A stretch of 64,000 nucleotides of DNA from Pseudomonas oryzagri (GTDB lineage: Bacteria > Pseudomonadota > Gammaproteobacteria > Pseudomonadales > Pseudomonadaceae). A program made the position numbers and the translations under genes. A model generated the notes under the pieces. That model had not been told where the DNA came from and searched no databases. It saw only the letters and a list, made by a program, of their open reading frames with translations. Of this stretch, positions 26,283 through 34,713 are shown piece after piece. Numbering within the stretch: position 1 is the stretch's first letter; every line of letters begins with the position of its first letter. The stretch spans positions 18,662-82,661 of the forward strand of contig NZ_JAJHPU010000017.1 of the NCBI RefSeq assembly GCF_020831405.1, given 5' to 3'.

Positions 26283-29200
26283 ATGGCCAGCACCACCCTC
26301 GGCGTCAAACTCGACGACGCCACCCGCGAACGCCTCAAGCAGGCCGCCCACTCGATCGAGCGCACCCCCCACTGGGTGATCAAGCAGGCGATCTTCAACT
26401 ACCTCGAGCAGATCGAGAACGGCGCCACCCCGGCCGAGCACAACGGCTTGGCCGTGGCCGCCGGCGAGGAGCCGCTGGAGGCGCTGAGCGAACAGGGCCT
26501 GCAGGTGTTCCTGCACTTCGCCGAGAGCATCCTGCCGCAGTCGGTGCTGCGCGCCTCGATCACCGCCGCCTATCGCCGCCCGGAAACCGAGGCGGTGCCG
26601 ATGCTGCTGGAGCAGGCGCGGATGCCCCGCGAGCTGGCCGACGCCAGCCAGAAGCTGGCGCTGAACCTCGCCGAGAAGCTGCGCAACCAGAAGAACGGCA
26701 GCGGCCGTCAGGGTCTGGTGCAGGGCCTGCTGCAGGAGTTCTCGCTGTCCTCGCAGGAAGGCGTGGCGCTGATGTGTCTGGCCGAAGCCCTGCTGCGCAT
26801 CCCCGACAAGGCCACCCGCGACGCGCTGATCCGCGACAAGATCGCCAACGGCAACTGGAGCCAGCACCTGGGCCAGAGTTCGTCGATGTTCGTCAACGCC
26901 GCCTCCTGGGGCCTGCTGATCACCGGCAAGCTGGTTTCCACCCACAACGAGGGCGGCCTGAGCGCCTCGCTCAACCGCCTGATCGGCAAGAGCGGCGAGC
27001 CGGTGATCCGCAAGGGCGTGGACATGGCCATGCGCCTGATGGGCGAGCAGTTCGTCACCGGCGAGACCATCGCCGAGGCGCTGGCCAACGCCGCGACGCT
27101 GGAGGCCAAGGGCTTCCGCTACTCCTACGACATGCTCGGCGAGGCCGCGCTGACCGCGGAGGACGCCAAGCGCTACCTGGCCTCCTACGAGCAGGCCATC
27201 CACGCCATCGGCAAGGCCTCCCACGGCCGCGGCATCTACGAGGGCCCGGGCATCTCGATCAAGCTGTCCGCCCTGCACCCGCGCTACAGCCGCGCCCAGT
27301 ACGAGCGGGTGATGGGCGAGCTGTACCCGACCCTGCTCGGCCTGACCCAGCTGGCCAAGCAGTACGACATCGGCATCAACATCGACGCCGAGGAAGCCGA
27401 CCGTCTGGAGCTGTCGCTGGACCTGCTCGAGCGCCTGTGCTTCGAGCCGTCGCTGGCCGGCTGGAACGGCATCGGCTTCGTCATCCAGGCCTACCAGAAG
27501 CGCTGCCCGTACGTGATCGACTACGTGATCGACCTGGCCAAGCGCAGCCGCCACCGCCTGATGATCCGCCTGGTCAAGGGCGCCTACTGGGACAGCGAGA
27601 TCAAGCGCGCCCAGGTCGAGGGCCTGGAAGGCTTCCCGGTGTACACCCGCAAGCCGTACACCGACCTGTCCTACATCGCCTGCGCGCGCAAGCTGCTGGC
27701 GGTGCCGGAGGCGATCTACCCGCAGTTCGCCACCCACAACGCCCACTCGCTGTCGGCCATCTACCAGCTCGCCGGGCAGAACTACTACCCCGGCCAGTAC
27801 GAGTTCCAGTGCCTGCACGGCATGGGCGAGCCGCTCTACGAGCAGGTGGTCGGCAAGGTCGCCGAGGGCAAGCTGAACCGTCCGTGCCGCATCTACGCCC
27901 CGGTGGGCAGCCACGAGACGCTGCTCGCCTACCTGGTGCGCCGCCTGCTGGAAAACGGCGCCAACACCTCGTTCGTCAACCGCATCGCCGACCACAGCAT
28001 CTCGCTGCACGACCTGGTGGAAGACCCGGTGGCGCAGGTCGAGCAGATGGCCGCCCAGGAAGGCACCCTCGGTCTGCCGCATCCGCGCATTCCGCTGCCG
28101 CGCGCCCTGTACGGCGCGGCGCGGGTCAACTCCAGCGGCATCGACCTGGCCAACGAACATCGCCTGGGCTCGCTGTCCTCGGCGCTGCTGTCGAGCGTCA
28201 ACCAGCAATACCAGGCGCGGCCGATGCTCGGCTGCGACCTCGCGCAGCCCGGCGAGGCGCAACCGGTGAAGAACCCCGCCGACCACCGCGACGTCGTCGG
28301 CCAGGTGATCGAGGCCAGCGTCCAGGACGTGCGCAACGCCGTGCTGTGCGCGGTGTCCAGCGGGCAGATCTGGCAGTCCACCCTGCCGACCGAGCGCGCC
28401 GCCGTGCTGGAGCGCGCCGCCGACCGCATGGAAGCCGAGATCCAGCAGCTGATGGGCGTGCTGGTCCGCGAGTCCGGCAAGACCTTCGCCAACGCCATCG
28501 CCGAGGTGCGCGAGGCGGTCGACTTCCTGCGCTACTACGCGGCGCAGGCGCGCCAGCAGCTGGCCAACGACAGCCATCGCCCCCTCGGTCCGGTGGTCTG
28601 CATCAGCCCGTGGAACTTCCCGCTGGCGATCTTCAGCGGCCAGGTGGCCGCCGCGCTGGCCGCCGGCAACACCGTGCTGGCCAAGCCGGCCGAGCAGACC
28701 CCGCTGATCGCCGCCCAGGCGGTGCGCATCCTCCTCGAGGCCGGCGTGCCGGCCGGCGCCGTGCAGCTGCTGCCGGGCCGCGGCGAGACCGTCGGCGCCG
28801 CGCTGATCGCCGACGAGCGCATCCGCGGCGTGATGTTCACCGGCTCCACCGAGGTCGCCGGGATCATCCAGCGCAACCTCGCCGGCCGTCTCGACGCCCA
28901 GGGCCGCCCGCTGCCGCTGATCGCCGAGACCGGCGGGCAGAACGCCATGCTGGTCGACTCCTCGGCGCTCACCGAGCAGGTGGTGGTCGACGTGATCGCC
29001 TCCGCCTTCGACAGCGCCGGCCAGCGCTGCTCGGCGCTGCGCGTGCTGTGCGTGCAGGAGGACGTCGCCGACCGCGTGCTGACCATGCTCAAGGGCGCCA
29101 TGGCCGAGTACAACCTCGGCAACCCGGAGCGCCTGTGCACCGACATCGGTCCGGTGATCGACGAGGAGGCCAAGGCCAACATCGAGCGCCACGTCCAGGC

Positions 29201-30218
29201 GATGCGCGACAAGGGCCGCAAGGTGTACCAGCTGTCGCGCGCCAACGGCGAGGAGATCAAGCGCGGCACCTTCGTGCTGCCGACCCTGATCGAGCTGGAC
29301 AGCCTCGACGAGCTCAAGCGCGAGATCTTCGGCCCGGTGCTGCACGTGGTGCGCTACCGCCGCGCCGAGCTGGGCGCGCTGCTCGAGCAGATCAACGCCA
29401 GCGGCTACGGCCTGACCCTGGGCGTGCACACCCGCATCGACGAGACCATCGCCCAGGTGGTGGATACCGCCAAGGTCGGCAACCTCTACGTCAACCGCAA
29501 CATGGTCGGCGCGGTGGTCGGCGTGCAGCCGTTCGGCGGCGAGGGCCTGTCCGGCACCGGCCCGAAGGCCGGCGGCCCGCTGTACCTGTACCGCCTGCTC
29601 GCCACCCGCCCGCAGGAGGCGGTCAGCCGCCAGCTGCAGGATGGCGAGGCGCAGCGCAGCGACGTCAAGGGCGCGGCCTTCGCCGCCCTGCTGGAGTGGG
29701 CGCGCAAGCAGCAGCCGGGCCTGGCCGAGCTGGCCGAGCGCTACGCGGCGCTGTCGGTCAGCGGCGTCAGCCAGTTGCTGGCCGGCCCGACCGGCGAGCG
29801 CAACACCTACAGCCTGCTGCCGCGCGAGCGCGTGCTGTGCCTGGCCGACGACGCCCAGGACCTGCTCGTCCAACTGGCCGCCGCGCTGGCGGTAGGCTGC
29901 ACGGTGCTGTGGAGCGACAACGCGGCCAACCGCAAGCTGCTGGCCCAGCTGCCCAGCAGCGTGCAGCAGGGCATCCAGCTGATCGGCGACTGGGCCGCCG
30001 GCGATCTGGCGTTCGACGCCATCATCCACCACGGCGACTCCGACCAGCTGCGCGAGGTCTGCCAGCTGGCCGCCAAGCGCCCCGGCGCGATCGTCGGCGT
30101 CAACGGCCTGAACAAGGGCGACACCGACATCCCGCTGGAACGCCTGCTGATCGAGCACGCCCTGAGCGTCAACACCGCCGCCGCCGGCGGCAACGCCAGC
30201 CTGATGACCATCGGCTAA
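26283..30218 (+). CDS. putA: Trifunctional PutA: regulator, proline dehydrogenase and P5C dehydrogenase
   Basis: The product has 1311 residues, full length for the trifunctional class. Residues 1-50 form a ribbon-helix-helix (GVKLDDATRERLKQAAHSIERTPHWVIKQAIFNYLEQ). The proline dehydrogenase barrel follows at about 180-530 (DAEEADRLELSLDLLE, RLVKGAYWDSEIK). The aldehyde dehydrogenase domain covers about 590-1060, with the Glu of AETGGQNAM near 881 and the catalytic Cys of SAGQRCSALR near 916. A C-terminal domain ends at 1311. It oxidises proline to glutamate at the membrane and represses its own gene when proline is low. No putP is adjacent on this side. Confidence 0.97.
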   Translation: MASTTLGVKLDDATRERLKQAAHSIERTPHWVIKQAIFNYLEQIENGATPAEHNGLAVAAGEEPLEALSEQGLQVFLHFAESILPQSVLRASITAAYRRPETEAVPMLLEQARMPRELADASQKLALNLAEKLRNQKNGSGRQGLVQGLLQEFSLSSQEGVALMCLAEALLRIPDKATRDALIRDKIANGNWSQHLGQSSSMFVNAASWGLLITGKLVSTHNEGGLSASLNRLIGKSGEPVIRKGVDMAMRLMGEQFVTGETIAEALANAATLEAKGFRYSYDMLGEAALTAEDAKRYLASYEQAIHAIGKASHGRGIYEGPGISIKLSALHPRYSRAQYERVMGELYPTLLGLTQLAKQYDIGINIDAEEADRLELSLDLLERLCFEPSLAGWNGIGFVIQAYQKRCPYVIDYVIDLAKRSRHRLMIRLVKGAYWDSEIKRAQVEGLEGFPVYTRKPYTDLSYIACARKLLAVPEAIYPQFATHNAHSLSAIYQLAGQNYYPGQYEFQCLHGMGEPLYEQVVGKVAEGKLNRPCRIYAPVGSHETLLAYLVRRLLENGANTSFVNRIADHSISLHDLVEDPVAQVEQMAAQEGTLGLPHPRIPLPRALYGAARVNSSGIDLANEHRLGSLSSALLSSVNQQYQARPMLGCDLAQPGEAQPVKNPADHRDVVGQVIEASVQDVRNAVLCAVSSGQIWQSTLPTERAAVLERAADRMEAEIQQLMGVLVRESGKTFANAIAEVREAVDFLRYYAAQARQQLANDSHRPLGPVVCISPWNFPLAIFSGQVAAALAAGNTVLAKPAEQTPLIAAQAVRILLEAGVPAGAVQLLPGRGETVGAALIADERIRGVMFTGSTEVAGIIQRNLAGRLDAQGRPLPLIAETGGQNAMLVDSSALTEQVVVDVIASAFDSAGQRCSALRVLCVQEDVADRVLTMLKGAMAEYNLGNPERLCTDIGPVIDEEAKANIERHVQAMRDKGRKVYQLSRANGEEIKRGTFVLPTLIELDSLDELKREIFGPVLHVVRYRRAELGALLEQINASGYGLTLGVHTRIDETIAQVVDTAKVGNLYVNRNMVGAVVGVQPFGGEGLSGTGPKAGGPLYLYRLLATRPQEAVSRQLQDGEAQRSDVKGAAFAALLEWARKQQPGLAELAERYAALSVSGVSQLLAGPTGERNTYSLLPRERVLCLADDAQDLLVQLAAALAVGCTVLWSDNAANRKLLAQLPSSVQQGIQLIGDWAAGDLAFDAIIHHGDSDQLREVCQLAAKRPGAIVGVNGLNKGDTDIPLERLLIEHALSVNTAAAGGNASLMTIG

Positions 30219-30227
30219 GCGTCCCGG

Positions 30228-30262
30228 CGCCTGCGGGGCGGCATTGCGCCGCCCCGCAGGCG
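30228..30262 (+). terminator. Terminator-like hairpin after putA
   Basis: A 15-bp perfect stem (30228-30242 with 30248-30262) with a 5-nt loop and a weak T-rich tail (TTGCTTCC), 9 bp after the stop. Confidence 0.65.
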
Positions 30263-30545
30263 TTGCTTCCCCCGCCGGCCGGTGTCCTGCCTGCCGCCCC
30301 CCTCTTCTGGCCATGCGCCAAACAATCGGCGACCAATAAGTGCCGCCATTCTTTTCTTCCGTCACACCACCGCAGACGCGTCCTACCTTTTATGATGACC
30401 GCTGAGCGGACCCCCTTCCGTTTGTCGTCAACTTTTGGGCGTCAACTTGACTTGAGGGTGGCGCCGTTCACACTTGCTCCCGTGGTTCCGTGGAAGACCG
30501 ATGGCCGAGCGAATCCGGCGGTCGGTGAGAAGTGGGAGGTTTTTC
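30263..30545. other. Intergenic stretch with a short direct repeat
   Basis: No gene is seen. CGTCAACTT occurs twice (30426-30434 and 30440-30448), followed by TTGACTTG, a -35-like element for the next gene. Otherwise nothing is recognisable. Confidence 0.4.
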
Positions 30546-31040
30546 ATGCGAAACGATGATGCGGTTCCCCTCCCGATCAAGCGCCCGGCCAACGACATAG
30601 AGCGCGCGCGCCGCGCCCGCGACGAAGCCGAGATCGAACGCGCTATCGAAGCGCGCATGGCGCAGTACGAATCCTGGCGCTCGCAGCAGCGCAGCCAGAT
30701 CCCCTACGCGCAGCAGGCCCTGGTCAGAGTGCTGCACGCCGCCCTGCAGGGCAGCGGCGATAGCCAGAGCGAGGTCTGCCGGGATTTCCTGCTCGGGCTG
30801 TGGAACGGCCAGGAGCATCCCTTCAACCTGTCACGATTACGTCGCCTGGAAATCGAGCAGTGGCAGGACTGCATGACGGTGCTGCAGCTGCAGCAGTACT
30901 CGCTGTCGCCGATCCACCTGTGTATCCAGGATGGCGAACGCATCTGGCAGCACCTCAGGGGCAACCGGCCGCCACAGGGCGCCCGGCGCCATGACGAGGA
31001 TGAGGGCCCGACCTGCCGCGCGGCCAGCCAGTCCGAGTGA
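30546..31040 (+). CDS. Conserved hypothetical protein, charged N-terminus
   Basis: The product has 164 residues; ATG 30546 follows GGGAGG and begins MRNDDAVPLPIKR. The first 50 residues are rich in Arg/Glu and probably helical. The core (ALVRVLHAALQGSGDSQ, FLLGLWNGQEHPFNLSRLR, LEIEQWQDCMTVLQL) resembles short uncharacterised Pseudomonas proteins. I cannot assign a function. The tail (residues 140-164) is low-complexity and basic/acidic. Confidence 0.65.
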   Translation: MRNDDAVPLPIKRPANDIERARRARDEAEIERAIEARMAQYESWRSQQRSQIPYAQQALVRVLHAALQGSGDSQSEVCRDFLLGLWNGQEHPFNLSRLRRLEIEQWQDCMTVLQLQQYSLSPIHLCIQDGERIWQHLRGNRPPQGARRHDEDEGPTCRAASQSE

Positions 31041-31116
31041 AGCGTGGGCGCCGACGGTGCGCCGGGCGCCGGCTTGTGGCAGAGTCGCGGCCATTCCCGC
31101 TCGGACTGGCCCCGCG

Positions 31117-32001
31117 ATGGACATCAAGCAGCTGCGCTTTCTGGTCGCCCTCGACGAAACCCGCCACTTCGGCCAGGCGGCGGCGCGCTGCCACGTCACC
31201 CAGCCGACCCTGTCGATGCGTCTGCGCAATCTGGAGGAGGAACTGGGCATCGAGCTGGTGCGCCGCGGCCAGCGCTTCGAGGGTTTCACCGCCGAGGGCG
31301 AACGTATCCTCGCCTGGGCGCGCAGCCTGCTCGCCGCCCAGGAAGGCCTGTACGCCGAGGCGGCGGCCTGCCGCGGCCAGTTGGTCGGCACCCTGCGCCT
31401 GGGCGTGGTGCCGCTGGCCAGCTTCGACCCGATGCGCCTGGTCGGCCTGTTCGCCGAACGCCACCCGGAGCTGCGCTTCCAGCTGTGCGCGCTGAGCAGC
31501 GAGCGGATCCTCGAGGACCTGGCGCGCAACCGCCTGGACCTCGGCCTCTCCTACCTCGACCGTCTCGCCCCGCAGCACTTCGAGTGCCTGGAGCTGGCCG
31601 ATACGCGCATGGGCCTGCTGCACGACCGCCGCCACTTCCGCTTCGGCGCCGGCCCGCTGGCCTGGAAGGCGGTGGCCGCCCTGCCGCTCGGCCTGCTGTC
31701 GGCGGGCATGCACTTTCGCCAGTCGATCGACCACGCCCTGCGCAGCCACGGCCTCGATCCGCAGCCACGCCTGGAAACCGACGCCGTGCATCAGTTGTTG
31801 CAGGCGGTCAGCGCCGGCCTGTGCTGCGCGGTGATGCCGCTGGACAGCGGTCTCGACGCGCTCACCGAGCACCTCGCGCTGACGCCCATCGAAGACGCCC
31901 AGACCCTCGCCCCGCTCGGCCTGATCCTGCGCCGCAGCGCGCCGCGCTCGGCGCTGGCCGAAGCCTGCTTCGCCGAGGCGCGTCGCCTGCTGCAGGGCTG
32001 A
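31117..32001 (+). CDS. LysR-family transcriptional regulator
   Basis: The product has 294 residues from ATG 31117. N-terminal winged helix MDIKQLRFLVALDETRHFGQAAARCHVTQPTLSMRLRNLEEELG, then a substrate-binding domain (GTLRLGVVPLASFDP, DLGLSYLD). There is no divergent partner: the gene upstream runs in the same direction and the downstream DUF4139 gene is convergent, so the target cannot be inferred. The order putA-LysR recalls P. aeruginosa. Confidence 0.9.
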   Translation: MDIKQLRFLVALDETRHFGQAAARCHVTQPTLSMRLRNLEEELGIELVRRGQRFEGFTAEGERILAWARSLLAAQEGLYAEAAACRGQLVGTLRLGVVPLASFDPMRLVGLFAERHPELRFQLCALSSERILEDLARNRLDLGLSYLDRLAPQHFECLELADTRMGLLHDRRHFRFGAGPLAWKAVAALPLGLLSAGMHFRQSIDHALRSHGLDPQPRLETDAVHQLLQAVSAGLCCAVMPLDSGLDALTEHLALTPIEDAQTLAPLGLILRRSAPRSALAEACFAEARRLLQG

Positions 32002-32010
32002 TCCGGCGCG

Positions 32011-33618
32011 CTACTCAAGCCCGCCGACCCTCCCCTCCCGCGGATATTCGATGCGGTAATCGACGGCGAACTTGGCGCTTTCGCCGGCCGCCAGCCGGCG
32101 CTCCCAGGCGACCACCCCGCGGCGCTGCTGCCAGGCCTGCACCGTCGGCGCCGGATCGAACACGGCGCGCACCTTGATCTCCTCCGAGCCGCTGACCGGC
32201 GACGACTCGAGCAGCAGCACGTCCACCGGCTGTCTGTGGGTGTTGGTGAGGGTGAACATCTCGGCGACGCGTCGCTCGTTGCGCTTGTCGAACACCCCGG
32301 TGCTGCCCGCCTGGCCCTCGACCTGATCGACCGCCACGCGCAGCTGCTCGTCGCGACCGAAGGAAAACACGAAACGCTCGGCGCTGGCCGGTTCCCAATA
32401 GGCCGAGCCCACGTAGCTGCCATCGCGCAGCAGCTGGGTGTCCCCGGGCAGCCAGACGCCCTCGGGACGCTCGGCCTCGGCAGTCACCACCGCCGCTCTC
32501 TCCAGCCGCGGCGCAATGCGCAGATGGTGTTTGGCCGGCAACGTCTCCTGCGCCAGGCTGACCGACACTTCGCGGCCATCGGCCGGCAGGCTGACCGGCG
32601 TCGGCACCACGAACTCGCTGGCGAAGGCGCCGTGATTGGCGAAGGTCGGCGGCTGGTAGCCGGTTTCGTCGCTGCCCGCCTCGCGCGCGGGGGCGAGCGC
32701 CGCCGGTGCCGCCATGTCGTTGGCCCGCGCCTTGGACTCCATCGCCGACATCTGCGCCGGCTGCGGCGGCTGCCAGGTGAGCACCCAGGGTTGCGGCTCG
32801 GGGCCGGCCGGCGACAGCCGCGGCTGGGTGGTGGACAGGGTCAGCTTGACGTTGCTCCAGTCCTCGCCGGTCTTCTGCGCCACCGTGGCCAGGCGCTCCA
32901 GCTCCAGGCGCGATGCCGCGGTATCCAGCGCCGCCCGGTAGGCCGGCCTCCAGCCGGCATTGGCCACCTGGTAGCTGAGCCTCAGCTCGCCGGCGCGTTG
33001 CGCACTGAGCTGCACGGTGACGCTGCGCGTATCGCGCACGCCGCTGCGCAGCTGGCCCAGATCGCGCTGCAGCACGTCGGCCTGCCGGGCCAGCTCGCGC
33101 TTCTGCACCGTCAGGCGCTGGATCTTGGCCAGCGACTCGCTCGCCCCCTGGCCGATGGCGGCGAGTAGCCCGGCAAGGACCTTGGGATCGCTGGGCAGGC
33201 CCTGCTGCTCGCCCTCTGCGCCAGTGCCGCTGCTGAAGCGCTCGAGGTAGCGCTTGACCAGCTCGGCCGAGGCGATCTCGGCATCCAGCGCCGCCTGCTG
33301 GTCCTGCAGGGCGAGGATGCGCGCCTCCAGTTCGGCCTCGGCGGGGTTGAGTGCGGTGGCGCCGGCGGTCTCCTGGGTAACGATCTGGCCCACACGCACC
33401 TGCGGCCCGGCCTCCGCGCGCAGGGTCTGCACGTCGAAGCGGGCCGGCAGCCCGGAGAACACCACCTCGGTCATCTCGGGGCTCACCTGGGCAGTGCGCA
33501 CCACGGTGGCGCTGCCGGGGTGCAGCACTACGGCGGTGATCGGCGGCGCGGGCGCGGCGAGAACCGCGCTGCTGAGGGTGGCGGGGAATAACAGGACGAC
33601 GGTCGCGTTCAGGCGCAT
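32011..33618 (-). CDS. Mucoidy inhibitor MuiA-like protein (DUF4140/DUF4139)
   Basis: The product has 535 residues; AGGAG precedes ATG 33618. A cleavable signal peptide (VVLLFPATLSSAVLAAPAP) is followed by the DUF4140 domain (ITAVVLHPGSATVVRTAQV), coiled-coil segments (AEAELEARILALQDQQAALDAEI), and the beta-rich DUF4139 region (LSYQVANAGWRPAYRAAL, TGEDWSNVKLTLSTTQPRL). A periplasmic or secreted protein of unknown biochemical role. The name comes from homologues linked to exopolysaccharide phenotypes. No exopolysaccharide genes are nearby. Confidence 0.85.
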   Translation of the reverse strand: MRLNATVVLLFPATLSSAVLAAPAPPITAVVLHPGSATVVRTAQVSPEMTEVVFSGLPARFDVQTLRAEAGPQVRVGQIVTQETAGATALNPAEAELEARILALQDQQAALDAEIASAELVKRYLERFSSGTGAEGEQQGLPSDPKVLAGLLAAIGQGASESLAKIQRLTVQKRELARQADVLQRDLGQLRSGVRDTRSVTVQLSAQRAGELRLSYQVANAGWRPAYRAALDTAASRLELERLATVAQKTGEDWSNVKLTLSTTQPRLSPAGPEPQPWVLTWQPPQPAQMSAMESKARANDMAAPAALAPAREAGSDETGYQPPTFANHGAFASEFVVPTPVSLPADGREVSVSLAQETLPAKHHLRIAPRLERAAVVTAEAERPEGVWLPGDTQLLRDGSYVGSAYWEPASAERFVFSFGRDEQLRVAVDQVEGQAGSTGVFDKRNERRVAEMFTLTNTHRQPVDVLLLESSPVSGSEEIKVRAVFDPAPTVQAWQQRRGVVAWERRLAAGESAKFAVDYRIEYPREGRVGGLE

Positions 33619-33863
33619 GAGGGGCTCCTCCCCTGGCTGGTCGACAAGAACCGGAGGAGCGGCACGGGCGGCCGTCCCTGTCCCGGCTGCTGGAGGCTAT
33701 GCCAGGCGCGCGGGCCTGTCCATGCGCCAGATCGCGGTCACCGCGACCCGGCGGAAGTGAGCTGATAAACCCGCTCGATCAATACATCGGCAACAGCGAT
33801 TGGACGCCCCGCCGCCGCGCGGCCTAGGCTGGCTGGGTCGAATTGTCGCAGAGGGCTTCGCCC

Positions 33864-34694
33864 ATGCCACGCGCTCCCGGTCTCCCCGCCACTGCGCCGC
33901 TCGCCAGCACGCCGGCGGCGGGCTACGCCTATGCCGAACTGGCGCCGGACGCCACGGTGGCCGCCGCGCCGCTGGCCGAGGAATGCGCGCTGGCGATCGC
34001 CTACAACGGCCTCAACCAGGCGGTGATGATGGTCACCCCACGGGATCTCGAGGACTTCGTGCGCGGTTTCACCCTGAGCAGCGGCATCATCGACGGTTTC
34101 GATGAGATCTACGACCTGACGCTCCACGGCGAAGGCGCCGCGTGCCGCGCCGAGGTGCAGATTGCCAGCCGCGCCTTCTGGGCGCTCAAGCGCCAGCGCC
34201 GCCAGCTGGCCGGCACCAGCGGCTGCGGCCTGTGCGGCGTCGAGGCCCTCGATCAGGCGCTGCCGTCGCTCGTCGAGCTGTCCGGCCAGCCGCTGCCGCC
34301 GGCCGAACATCTGGCCGGCCTGCGCGAACGCATCGCCGGCGCACAAAGCCTGGCCCGCCACAGCGGCGCGGTGCACGCCGCGCTGTACGTCGATGCCAGC
34401 GGCGACATCGCCCTGTGCCGCGAGGATATCGGTCGCCACAACGCGCTGGACAAGCTGATCGGCGCGCTGCCCGGCGCCGGCCTCGAACCGGCCGCCGGCT
34501 TCGTCGCGGTCACCAGCCGCTGCAGCCTGGAGCTGATCCACAAGGCGGTGCGCGCACGCATCGCCACCCTGGTGTGCCTGTCGGCGCCTACCGCACTCAG
34601 CGTGCAGTGGGCGCGCGCGCACCGCCTCAACCTCATCCACCTGCCCCACCACAGCGCGCCACGGGTCTACAGCCCGGCGCCGCCCGCCGCCTGA
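33864..34694 (+). CDS. fdhD: Formate dehydrogenase accessory sulfurtransferase FdhD
   Basis: The product has 276 residues; ATG 33864 with AGAGGG upstream. The catalytic CxxC is in GTSGCGLCGVEAL; the family signatures HAALYVDASGDIALCREDIGRHNALDKLIG and TSRCSLELIHKA are intact. FdhD transfers sulfur to the molybdenum bis-PGD cofactor of formate-dehydrogenase-type enzymes. Its client is probably the molybdoenzyme starting 19 bp downstream. Confidence 0.95.
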   Translation: MPRAPGLPATAPLASTPAAGYAYAELAPDATVAAAPLAEECALAIAYNGLNQAVMMVTPRDLEDFVRGFTLSSGIIDGFDEIYDLTLHGEGAACRAEVQIASRAFWALKRQRRQLAGTSGCGLCGVEALDQALPSLVELSGQPLPPAEHLAGLRERIAGAQSLARHSGAVHAALYVDASGDIALCREDIGRHNALDKLIGALPGAGLEPAAGFVAVTSRCSLELIHKAVRARIATLVCLSAPTALSVQWARAHRLNLIHLPHHSAPRVYSPAPPAA

Positions 34695-34713
34695 TTCGCG
34701 CAAGGAAACCCCC

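Noticed and set aside
26100-30365. A 1421-codon minus-strand frame opposite putA
   Set aside because: It is a codon-bias shadow: low-complexity Ala/Gly/Gln/Val/Leu sequence over an intact putA.
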